Shown: positions 19,401 through 30,429 of the stretch, in pieces
Position numbering within the stretch: position 1 is the first letter of the stretch
Layout of the letters: each line of letters begins with the position of its first letter
Notes under the pieces: generated by a model
Told to the model about the DNA's origin: nothing
The model's input: the letters and a program-made list of their open reading frames with translations, nothing else
The model's database searches: none
DNA from: Gaeumannomyces sp. JS-464
Lineage: Eukaryota > Ascomycota > Sordariomycetes > Magnaporthales > Magnaporthaceae
Assembly: GCA_002197995.1 (NCBI GenBank)
Contig: NGZR01000005.1
Coordinates: 496,001-560,000 of the forward strand
Direction of reading: 5' to 3'
Length of the DNA: 64,000 bases
Position numbers and translations under genes: made by a program

Positions 19401-22400
19401 CTAGCATTGCTCGATTTCGCTAAATTCGTAAACGTACAAATGGATTTTGGTTGCGAATATTATACGGCGATAAGCGAAAACTTCGCGGCAAAAATCGGGG
19501 TTAAGCGTTTTACAGTTTTAAATACCGCGCCGGCTCGGCATAGTTTTAAAACGCATACCGTTAGCAATTAGCTAAATTGCTAAATGCGAAATGGATTTAA
19601 ACGGGTAAGTATTTTTTGCTTTATTTTATATTATCCCGAAAATGCTTAAAAATGTTATTTTAGGATTATTATAAATAAAACATAACCGCGTGGAATTAAA
19701 CGCGGCGGGTAGCTTTTTCCGAATAAGGGTAATACAAAGTATAGTAGTTTTAAAAATTATATGCCCGATTAAAAAACGGTAAATAACCAGCATTAGTAAT
19801 TGGTAATGTTTTTCGCGGTAGTATGCCGAAAATAGCGTTAAAATTTAACCCAAAATTACGAGTTTACCGTTATATTATTAAAGGAAATAACACGAATTTT
19901 ATAAGCGATAGTAATAATTACGAAATAGGAATTAGCCACGTTTAAATTACTTTTAAAATTGCGGGATTTCGCGAATCTTTTCGATAAAAGCAAAACATCG
20001 GTTTTGCTTTTATATTAAGGAAATTTAAACTACCATATTCGGTTAAAAACAAATAATAACGGAAATAAACCGGAGTTATTTTAAAGCCGACTTTATAATA
20101 TGCTTTAAAATTAACTTTTGGAATTGCGCCGATAAATTATAAACTTAATGAATAAAAGTGGATCCGAGCTAGCTTTTTACCGGCGGTAACGTTAATGCTA
20201 ATAGTAAAAAAACCGATAAGTAATTAGCGCTTATACGTGAATTATAAAGCATTTAACGCAATTACGTTGCAAAATCGGTACCCATTTCCATTAGTAAAAA
20301 AAACGCTCCGTTTTTTAACTAAAGCGAAATGGTTTACCAAAGTTAACGTTCGAGCCGCATTTTACAAAATACGAATAGCAAAAAAAACGAACATTTAATA
20401 GTTTTCCGCATACGGTTCGGCTTATTCGAATGGTTAATATGCTTATTCGGGTTAATAAGCGTTTCGGCTACCTTTTAACGTTATATTAACAGCGTATTAA
20501 AAATATCCTAAACGATTACGTGTTAGCATATTTAAACGACGTGTTAATTTTTTCCTTAAGGTTGCGTAAAAACCATATAAGCAAAATCCGGAAAGTTTTT
20601 TAAAGGTTGCGTAAAATTAGGTTAAATTTGGATTTAAAAAAAAGCGATTTCGCGGTATAAAAAGTTAAATATTTCGGTTTTATTATTAAAACAAATAAAG
20701 GAATCCAAACGGACCCGGAAAAGGTTCGCGCTATTTAAAAGTGGGAAGCGCTTAAAAAACTTAAAAGTTTCCGGGGCTTTTTAAAATTCGCTAACTTTTA
20801 CCGAAATTTTATCGATAAATATTCCAATTTAACTGCATTATTAATAGCGTTAATAAAAAAAGGAATCCCGTTTAACTAAATTAAACAAATCGATATGGCA
20901 TTCGAAAAGCTTAAATTAGCTTTTATGCAAGCTTTAATACTAGCGTAATAAAACCCCGATTTGGATATAAAAGTTAAAGCAAATTGTTTAAGCGCGGCAT
21001 TTGGAAATTGCCTTTTTTAATTAGGTAAAAATGGGATTTAGCGCTTAATCGCGTTCCATTTAGCTAAATTAAAAAGCAGCTAACGGAATTACACTATCCA
21101 CGATAAAAAGTTGCTAGTTGTAATCGTTTGTATTAAAGCATGGGAATTAAAACTCCGTAGCGTACGAAAGCCATTTTTAATTTAAATAAACCATAAAGCT
21201 TTGGAATACTTTTCTAAATTACGAGAAGTTTCCGAATAACAAATGCGTTAAGTAAAAACCTTATTTAAATTCGATTACAATTTGTAATATAAGCCGGGGA
21301 AGCATGCCACTTTCCCGGACGCTTTATCGCGAAAAAAGCAAAACGAATTAATAAAACCCCGCAAAACGATAGTGCTTTGCTTAATTTACCCCGCGATAAT
21401 TTTAGCCCCGATACGAATTTTGGAAAACATAGCGTCGGAAGCGATAAACGTTCGCTTTAAGTCCGGTATTTTATTAAAAGGCATATAGCTTTTCCGCGAA
21501 ATAAATATTGCGGAATTTTAGGAAAAAGCGTTACGCTAAAACCATAGCTATTTAGCGAAATTTAACGCGGTAATAGTAAACGTACGGAGGTTTTTTCCCG
21601 CCGCTAATATAAAAGCATAAATTATAAATTGCTTTATTAATACGTAAAAAGCTTTGCAATATAAAAAACGTTTATAATTACTAGCGTAAAAACTATTAAT
21701 AACTATTGTAATACAAAAAATGCACGTTTTGCTAATTATAAAACACGTAAATAAAAATAATACGTTTAAAATACTTTGCTGGGATTATTATTAAAAAAGG
21801 ATAATACGGGATATGGCGCGTTTCGTACGTAATTGTAACGTATGCCGGAAATCCCGACTATTAAAGTTAGCAAAATAAAGCTTTTTACGCCCCTTGCCCG
21901 TACCGAATTAATATTGGAAAACTATTTCCATCGATTTTATAACGGAATTACCGGCAAATAAAAGAAATCCGGAATATTTAATAGTTATTACAAACAAATT
22001 ATTAAAATACGTTTAATTTAAAGCAATGCATATAATAAGCGCTAAAAAATGCGCAATACGGTTCCGAAACATATAATAAAGGTTTCGTAGCTTTTTTAAC
22101 CGTATTATTTCCGATAAAAGTTTAAATTGGGTTAAAAACTTTTAAATAAAACTTTGCTTTTAAATCGGCATTAATTAACTTTTATTAATAGCTTTTTACT
22201 TATAAACAAACGGGGGTACGAAATAAGTAAACCAAAAAGTGCAATATTATTTACGTTACTTATTATTTTTTTTTTAAAAAAATTAAACTTCCTATTTAAA
22301 CGCGTGCCAATTAGCGTTAAATAATCGAAATTCCATTATAACAGGGTTTAATTTAAACCGTTTATTATTTGGGTTCGATATTAACCCTTTATTAAAAAGC

Positions 22401-22995
22401 CCGTATATAACGAAAGCATTAATAATAAGCGAAAAAAAAAATAGCCGCATTTTTAGCACATTTAAAAAAAGGGTTAAAAATAACCACGGCCGTAATAGCG
22501 TTTGCCTAATAATAATAAAAAGCCGACGCGAATAAATCCCGGCGTTTAACCGGAAAAGTTTAAAATAAGCGATAAGGTTTAGTTTTTACTTTATAATATA
22601 AAAACAATAAACCTAGCAAAAAACTAAATTAATAATGGAATAAGTTCGAAAATAATAGCGGTATTTAACCCATTAAACGTTATTTAAACGTGCCGAAAAG
22701 CATTTATTTAATTTTCCATATAAAATTAATATAACGTGTAATAAACGACCCGCTTTTAAACTAAATAAATATAAATATACAACCCGGCTTAATACTAATG
22801 CTATTATTTAAAAATAAAAAACTTTAAAAAAAATTTCTGGTAAAAAAAATCCTAGCTATTAAAAACGTTAAAAATAAAAGGAAAAAATAAACGTTAATAA
22901 AATAAACCGGCCACGATAAATGGGGTAATACCCGTTAAAGTTCTTCGTTAAAACGACGGCGTTAAAAAAATTCGAAATTTAATAAAAAAACGTTT
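19401..22995 (+). pseudogene. Gypsy pol: protease, RT, RNase H, integrase, chromodomain-like end
   Basis: A protease-like 'VQMDFGCEYYTAISENFA' occurs near 19,435-19,490. RT spans about 20,260-20,900 with 'AFRIRFGLFEWLICLFGL' and the catalytic box LAYLNDVLIFS (20,523-20,555), in which the first Asp of YLDD is now Asn (AAC at 20,535-20,537), a G-to-A change. RNase H at about 20,960-21,340 shows 'INHKALEYFSKLREVSE' and 'PGKHATFPDALSRKK'. Integrase follows with the CxxC half of its zinc site (TGT 21,834 and TGC 21,843) and 'DFITELPANKRNPEYLIVI' near 21,940-22,000. At least one single-base frameshift lies just before the RT box. It is non-functional. Confidence 0.82.
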
Positions 22996-25176
22996 AAAAA
23001 ATAACGGCTTAAATTTAAAAAGCAATAAAAACCGCAAAAAGCGCAAAAAAAAAACCGCTAAAAAGTTAACGAAACCATATTACGTAATAAGGAAAATAAA
23101 AAAATAAAAACGCAACGCGCTAATACCAGGAAAATTTACGAAAGCGGGCTAGCCCGCACTAATATTTAATAAATATAAAAGCGCGGGGTTTAAACGCCGA
23201 GCAAACCAAAAGGAAAAAAGCGCGCCGGCTTTAACCAAAAAAGGGCACGCCGGCCCGCTACGGCAAAACAAAAAAACAAAATCCCAAACGCTATTATAAT
23301 AACGCGGAACCAGGTTACGCCTTTAGTAGCGGGAAGGACGAGTATCGTAAAAATCGCTTTTTTCGTTACCCAAACCCGCACCGCCGGCGTAAATTAAGTT
23401 AACGACGGCAGCAGCACTTTCGCGATGCAGCTGCTCGTTAACAAGGTGGTTACGGCGCGAACGAGCATCGCGAGCTTAAAAAACGTTATTTAAAAAGGAC
23501 GACGAACGACTACGGTTTCGGAACGCGGGCACCACGTTACTACGGTTGGCAAAAGGCGCGTAGCGCGCCGCGGCTGGCAAAATAGGGCGACGGCTAAAAA
23601 GCGCGGGACGCGTATTAATATCGCGGATAAACTCGGCGAGCGAATCGACCGCAATAAGCAGTCGGTTTGTTTGCGCCTTTTAACGACGCGCGGCCGCTTT
23701 ATTAGCACGCTGGGTTTAAAGTTAATTCCGAAACGCGCATTACGAAAGCGAAAGCCGAAAGCGTAATTTACGTGGATAAATTGGAAATTACGGACGAGGT
23801 AGTTTTAAACCTGCTGGTTATTAAATTCGTAACGAAAGGGAGTTCCGAACGAGGTCGGCAAAGCGAGGTCCTAACCCGGGGCCGAGGTTTGCTAGGCCTA
23901 TTATTAAGTTTAGTTTGGTTAGCCTGGTCCAGCTCGCGTTGCTAATACTAATGGGCGAAAAGGAACTTCCGGGTTAAAACGGAGCGTTTGCTTTTGCCGA
24001 AAGTAACTCCCTTATACTAATAATACGCGTCGCCCTCGGTAAGCGTAAACAAGTCGCGATAAGCGCGGCGCAAACTCGGGCGACAGGTATAAGCCTTGTT
24101 CGAAATAACGCAAGCTTTACCTTTATCGCGACGGCATTTATTACAAGCTTAACCAAAGCGGTGCTTACTACAAGCCGTTTAACCCGTGTTTTAGCTTTTA
24201 ACAAGCAATTATCGCATTCGAATTCGATATAAAAGGAAGCCGCGTACCTTTTATTATCCGAGTTTTTAAAAATTTCGTTCGTATCGGCCACGCGACGGCG
24301 ATTAAGGTCTTTTTTATTACGGCGGTGCTAGGGCAAAAGCGGGTTAATAGCGGTAGTATAACGGGAGCGAGGCAAACCTACCGTGTTAAAAAGGTCCAGC
24401 CCGCCAGGCTGGCAACCCGGAGGATTACCACCACCGGAGCTAAAAGCAATAGTGGCTATAATAACGACAAAGTAAAGCCGAAAACAAGCAAAAACGAAGG
24501 AAAAGCGGTTTAGGAAGGCAAAAAAGCTGGAATCGCGACGATTAAAGAACGGGCGCAAAGCAAAAAAAAAACGGGCGCGGGGTTATCGAAATTTAGGAAC
24601 ACCACGGCCGGAAATGGGATACGGTATCGTATAAACAAAAGAAAAAAAAAAGCGCGAAGTGGGAAATTTCCTTTAAAAAAAACGCGGAGCCGAAATAAAA
24701 GCCCGTGGAAAGCGCGAGGAAAAAAAACCAAATATAACCCGGGGTTATAACAATTTAACAAAAACGGCAAACGCACCCCAACCTACGAAAAACACCCAGA
24801 ACGGTAGCGACTAGCAAGCAGCCAGCTAAATAAAGCGGGACTAATAGCCTTTCGAAACGACGGCAACCAGTAAGCGGCCAGCTAAGCGAGGCGGGATTAA
24901 TAACCCGTCGTAGCGACGGTAATTAGCAAGCAACCAGCTAAATAGGGCAGGACGAATAACTTTTCGACGCGGCAGCTGCTATTAGGCAGCCAGCCAGGAT
25001 AGGCAAAACCGATAGCCTTCCAACGCGGTAGCGACTAATAAAGCAGCCAGTTTAAATAAGCTGGAACTAATAATTTGCGATATGGGAACTACGGTTAGCC
25101 ACCGCGCACCCGAAAAGGCACCCGCCAATTAAAAATAATAATCCGGGACGTTTTTTACACCCGGAAGAAAAAGCTA
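22996..25176. other. Extra 2.1-kb segment between Gypsy pol and 3' LTR
   Basis: This part is richer in G+C than the rest of the Gypsy interior and has several open minus-strand stretches (23,190-23,381; 23,490-23,708; 23,974-24,291; 24,328-24,558; 24,510-24,776). One, at 23,974-24,291, contains 'YIEFECDNCLLKAKTR' with a CxxC. No known domain is recognised. It could be a captured gene, an untranslated region of an unusual family, or a further insertion. The polypurine tract of the Gypsy element was not located with confidence. Confidence 0.4.
24801..25080. repeat. Five-copy minisatellite of about 56 bp
   Basis: Copies start near 24,801, 24,860, 24,916, 24,969 and 25,025. Each contains a core like 'GGTAGCGACTAGCAAGCAG' followed by 'CCAGCTAAATA' and a 'GGGACTAATAGCC' end. 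Differences between copies are mostly transitions, so the array predates or accompanied RIP. Confidence 0.75.
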
Positions 25177-25365
25177 TATTATGGTTTCGTGCTAAAAGCA
25201 CGGGTAAAAAGCTTAAAAGTTACTTTTAAACCGTTTTTATATATATATAACTAAGGATAACTTCCGGGACTAAATTAGCTTTCCTTTTTTTTATTTCTTT
25301 TCATTTTGCAAAATAACATTACTTTAGCTTTTATTGGCCACCACCTATTAGCCCAGCCTATTACA
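25177..25365 (+). repeat. Gypsy 3' LTR
   Basis: 189 bp, TATTATGG to TTACA; the initial TG has become TA by a G-to-A change. It is followed by TCCTA, the right target duplication. Confidence 0.92.
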
Positions 25366-25370
25366 TCCTA

Positions 25371-27999
25371 TTAAAATTTTGCACCCGTTAAAATCGGCTT
25401 CGTTTCCCGGCTTAAAAATCGATTTCGGTTTTACACGAAAGCTTACTTTTTAATCGCTAATTTTTCTTTTATTAAAAAGTCCGGATTTTTAAAATTTAAA
25501 GTATCGTTTATTTGCATACTTACGATCCCAAAGCTTTATTCGCTTTTCGAAATAAGTAAGCAAAAATCGTAACTCGACGTTTAGCAATTTAAGCGCTTTT
25601 TATAATGCTTTTAATAAGTAACGAACTAATGCAAACCTAATTTCGCGATCCCGTAAAAGGGCTTAATTACTTTAAGCAACATGCCCGGTTTAAACCATGC
25701 TAATAACTCTTTAAATAAGCGTAGGAAAACGTTTTTTTATAGCTTTAATTCCAACTAGGTATACGTTTAACTAATATTTCGAATTATTAAATTAAACTTT
25801 ATAAGCGTAAGCGATGGTGCGATCGTTAGAATTAATCGTTAATTGCATTTTATAATCGTAAAAGATTGCGTAAGGATGTTATATTTCTCCTCGTCGTTAT
25901 ATCCTATAGCCATAAGTTTCGATTTTTAAAGGGCTTTAAAGTTTGCCTTTTTACTTCGTTTATAATTCGTAATCCAAAGATCGTAGCTTTGTTAGGGGTC
26001 CTTCCGGTAATCGGCTTAATCACTTTAGCGCCGATAAATGCGTCCAGTTTTTATTGGGTTAACTGCTTAAATGGTAAACCGAGAGCTGTAATTTTGCCTT
26101 TTTTTTTAAGTCGGATCGCTAACTGGTAAAATTAGTGCTTTTTAGCGCTTAGGAACGTCGTGTGCATTTGCCGAAGGCTTCGTTTTATTGCAACTACTGG
26201 TTGTGCGTTTTTGCGAAAGCGACCTCGTTTATTAGGAACTTTAAGTAATACCGTAATTTTAAACAAAATGGTTATTTAATCCTGGGGGTTTTTATTTTGC
26301 TATTTTGCGGCTTTTTTTTTCGGGGGTTTTTTTCGGCGTTTTGGCTATTTGGGCTTAGGGTACTCGAAGGGTGCTAACTGCTTTTTAAATTTTTGCACGA
26401 TAAGTTCCTTTGCTTTATGGTAGGGTTTAACCACCGTGCTTTTAAAAGTCGCGTTGCCGTTAATCGTTTCCACCGTAACTAACGTATTTATTGTAAATAG
26501 GACCTTATACGGGCCCTGCCATTCGTCCTTTTCCCGGAACACTAAAACCTCGCTTCCTAAAGCTAAGGAATTCGGAAGCACCCGTTTTATGTTCGGTTTA
26601 TTACGTGCAGCTAATGCTTTTTACATACGTCGCTTATCGTATAAAATCCGGATTTTTACCATGGCTTTCCTAATTGCAACGGCTCTTTGTACTTAGGTTT
26701 GTAAAGGTGGCGATTCGTTATTAATTCGAGGCATTGCTTTAAAAACGAGCAATGTAAGGACAAGTTCGTCGGGGCCGGCCGTATCGTTTACGGCTTTCAC
26801 TGCTCCCTAAAACACCGATTCGAAATGCATAGTTAGGCACTTTTATCGGATAATATTAAAAGCCCGGCGTAAAAGGGCGTAATATCTTTTAATTTTGCCG
26901 ATTAACCAATGCGTTTCGATTAGGACCTGCTTATAAGTAATCCTAAAAAGCTTTGCTTCCGCTTAAAATTCGCTCGCGGCGAAATTGGTACCGGCATCGT
27001 AAGAAATTACGTTAAAAGGCTTTAAATAAACGTTAATTTAGCACCGTTTAAAGGCTTTCCACGTTTCTTTTGCCGATATATCTTTAAAAAGCGCTGTAGC
27101 ATTAAAAGCTATGCTCGCATCGATTACGTAAAGGATTAGTTTATAATCGATATAAAACACGTTTATAATTATCTTGTGGTTAAAATCGATATTATCCTAA
27201 AGTTTAAATCGAAAGCGTTATAATACAAAACCCTTTTTTTAACAAAAATGGCATACTCGGTTAATTATTGCGAAAGCGTCGCGATTAGCCTCGTGCCTTG
27301 CACGTTTTAAAACACGTTCCAAAGTTTGTCGATAAATGGGTGCCTAAAGCGCTTATGCACGCGTTTTAGCTTAGCCTCCGTAAGGAAAACTGCTTCCGCG
27401 ATCTTTGTTTCCGTTATAAAGCTAACTGCCGTCGTAACGTAGGTAACGTCGTAAAAAAAAAACCAAAAGTGGCCGTGCCTTTTTATAATCGGGACGCGCG
27501 TACCGTCGTTTTTTATAAGCTCGTTGCGTATGTTATTTAGGTAAACGTGCAATGCATCCATATTTGCAAGGCATAGTAGGAAAAGGGTCGAAGTTGGAAC
27601 TATAAAAAACGTGATTTGGCCGATTAGGGTTGGAATAGTAATTTCTCCGGTGCTGGAAATAGCTTTTCCTAATCCGAAAATTACGCGTTTTTTGTTACCC
27701 GTTTATATTAACGACGAAATTTGGCTTATAGCGTTAAAGTGCGTAAACTTAACCCTTTTCGGCCTAAAGGTTATGCACTTATATCCGGAAAGATCCTTTG
27801 CTATTGCTTAATGCCTCGGATTTTTATTAATACCTAATCCGCAAAAACATAGGAATAAGGCTTACCAAATCCCGAGTTTTAACGTTTATAAATGCGGTGG
27901 GTAAAAGCTTTTTTAATTAAGTATGCGGCCGTAGCGGAGGTTATAAAATAGCTGTTCCTATAATCCTCCTCTTTTTTATTTTTTAATTGTTAAAATTAA
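25371..27999 (-). pseudogene. Copia pol: integrase and first part of reverse transcriptase
   Basis: On the minus strand the integrase zinc-binding region is at about 27,560-27,310 ('VPIIKRHGHFWFFF' and 'LTEAKLKRVHKRFRHPFID'). The integrase C-terminus at 26,581-26,345 reads 'LALGSEVLVFREKDEWQGPYK' in part, then 'FKSTVVKPYH'. The start of RT is at about 26,120-25,860: 'KKKGKITALGLPF', then 'FGLRIINEVKRQTLKPF' and 'NRNLWL' where Copia elements have RLV(I/V)Q. Stops are mainly RIP-type. The frame ends at 25,371 at the Gypsy insertion and resumes at 17,935. Confidence 0.82.
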
Positions 28000-29911
28000 A
28001 AGATGGCTATTCCTCCTCGTCGGTGCTTTCGGGCTCCATTAATGCGAGGAATTAGGTGTACCTTTTACGTGGTTTGTTTTGTGCCTTTTTTTATGCTTTC
28101 CATTATTTTTTAAATCGTTATTATTCCTTAAAAAAGTGGCGTGTCGATTTGCAATCCGGCCTTTTGCAAATCCAGCAACCGCGTATATATGGGCGTAAAC
28201 GGGGATTTGGTTAAAAGGATTTAGGTTTATATCTCGGTTTCGACTTTTTATCCCGAATTTTTATAATTTTTAAACTTTCGTTTTACAAAATGGATGCCGG
28301 GGGTGCGTACGTTTTCCTCCATTTGCAAAGTGTTTTTTAATTGGGAAAATAAGCTTTTAAAAGTCCGGCTAGGATTTATAAGGACGGTTTTAAACTCCGG
28401 CACGCTTTAAATTGCCCGTAAAATGCTCGCAATAAGCTGGTTTTTCGTTTTAGTAAAACGGGCTAAAAGCGCGTTAGCAAACTTATAATTTATCCAAAAG
28501 GGCTTGCAAAACCTCCATATTGGATTTGCTTATATTAGCAATTTTTAAACGGACTATTTAAAAAGTAATCGAGCTTTAATCCGTATAATACAATAATCGG
28601 TTAACCTCGGTATTAAAGTGCTTTTTAAAAAATTATGTAAATTTTTCGAAAAGTAGGCTAATGCCGATATATCGGGTGTACCACTGCTTAGCTTTGCTTT
28701 AAAATGCTAAAGAAAAATCGCATAAAGCTATGGAAGTGGTATTTCGAAAGTTTCGCATATGGTTGCGAAAAATAAGATTTTATCGTCCAAAATATCGTAT
28801 AAATCACCGGAATAGCTATACTCTTTATCTTACGCGCTTTGGAATGCTTTTATTAAGCTTTTATCGACGGTGGCGTTAACACCTCCTTAGGGGGGAGTTG
28901 CTTATACCGGAATTTCGCACGTATCGGGGTCCCGTATTAAAGGCGTAAAGTTGTTACAGTTTGTGCTTTTTCGATCGGTGGAATGGATTTTCCGTAATCC
29001 TTTTGTTGCATATATTGGTCGAAGTGGGATCCTAATGTGGCGGTGGTTTTAGGGATCGGCAAAGCTAAAAATTAATTAACCGGGGGCGCTTGTAAATTTG
29101 CAAATTGGCTGGTTAAGGGTGCAAATTGGCGGGCCGGGGGTATTTAAGGAACTGCCGATTAGCTAAGTGGTAAAAGCCGCCGATTTGGTAAAGAAATGGC
29201 TAGGGGATTAATGCGCTTTTTAATACGAATGTTTTTATGGAAGGGGGAAATAGGCATCGTATTCGTAAAAAAGGTTAAGGAGTATTTTCGAAAGCGTAAC
29301 GGATTTTTAGGCCGCCGGCTTAGTAATTTTTAAATTTTATCTCGGCCAATTTCCCGCTTAACTATAGTTTTATTTGGGAGAAAACGCGGCGTATTCCTTT
29401 GGGGGCATCCGGAACGTCGCTTAAGTAACTGTTTGGTTTAAAATCGTGCGATTTTGGGAAATAGGGGGCTATAATCCGGTTAATAGGGTTATTTTAAAAA
29501 TTAACTCCTATTCATAACTTGTATAGTTTTCGTTAAGCTTCCTTTAAGCGGACCAGGGATTGGGATCCCGTAATTTTCCAAATGCTTGCGGAAAACTCGA
29601 GCGATCCGCTAATCGAGGTTTTTAAAATGCGTTGCTTCCCACCCTTCGTAATCCTCGAGTACGTCGCTTAGGAGGTTATTACCATGCGTGTTTCCGTATA
29701 AAAGCAGTGTTTTAAGCATCCATACGTTCCGGCGAGCAATGGAAACTTCGTTAAGTAATCCTCCGAAGCTATAGGAGGGGCTTATTAAAAGGGGGATATT
29801 AATGTTTTATGCCAAAAACTTGGGGAGGTCGTATAACAAAAGCGTGCTTTTTGTAATTATACGTTACTTATCGCTAAGCTCCTCCGCCTATTACTCCGAG
29901 GTGTCGGACAT
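28000..29911 (-). pseudogene. Copia gag region, RIP-mutated
   Basis: The gag start is ATG at 29,911-29,909, giving MSDTSE, two ex-Gln stops, AEELSDK and then 'KSTLLLYDLPKFLA', 'LLISPSYSFGGLLNEVSIAR', 'NVWMLKTLLLYGNTHGNN' and 'DVLEDYEGWEATHFKNLD'. Nearly all stops up to about 29,500 fall at former CAA or CAG codons. The region down to about 28,000 is too mutated to parse domain by domain; the gag/pol boundary given here is approximate. Confidence 0.7.
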
Positions 29912-30429
29912 GTTATCGGTAGGGGGGAAAGAAAGAGAAAAAAGAGAAAGAGAGAAAAAGTATATTTAACGTTAGTAAGTCGGGATCTACCAGTCCCTGC
30001 CTCCCAAGGGGCATATAACGTGCTAGCGCTACCTAAGCTTAACACTAAGCTATATGCTGCTATTAAGCGGCTAACAAATTAAACCCGAAGGCATACGGGG
30101 GTCGGGCCGCATTCCGGCGCTCCTTGTTAATGAGCGGGCAATCGACAATAGGGCGTAAAAATACGCCGGGGCGTTGTAAAGCGCTGCGGGTGGTAGTGAT
30201 GCTGTTAGCCGGCGGGTATGCCGGAAAGGGGGTAAAGCCGGGTTTAAGCGGGGGAGGGGGTTTTCGGGACTTCCCTTGGGCCCGGCTTAAAGTGCGGGGG
30301 ATTAACGAGCCTACTGGTAATTTTAATAGTACAAAGGAAAAGGTTAAGTATAGGCTTTTTAGGCCCTGTTGTTATCGTCCGGCGATAGTGTAATAGTTAG
30401 TGGCTTTAACGAACGAAGCAAAAAGAAAG

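Larger units (their letters stand above)
17941..25365 (+). mobile_element. Ty3/Gypsy retrotransposon nested in the Copia element
   Basis: Two 189-bp LTRs (17,941-18,129 and 25,177-25,365) flank a plus-strand interior with gag, protease, RT, RNase H and integrase in that order, which is the Gypsy order. Target duplications are TCCCA (17,936-17,940) and TCCTA (25,366-25,370), one C/T transition apart. All LTR-to-LTR differences I can see are transitions, with no transversions and no length change. The interior is heavily RIP-mutated; every gene is dead. A chromodomain-like stretch after integrase (about 22,800-22,990) suggests the chromovirus group, but mutation makes this tentative. About 2.1 kb of additional sequence lies between it and the 3' LTR. 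Confidence 0.9.

Noticed and set aside
23974..24291. CxxC-containing minus-strand frame as a zinc-cluster regulator
   Set aside because: Only one CxxC pair is present, and the other expected cysteine positions cannot be explained by RIP transitions.
24801..25080. CRISPR-like array
   Set aside because: Units are contiguous degenerate tandem repeats without unique spacers, inside a fungal retrotransposon.
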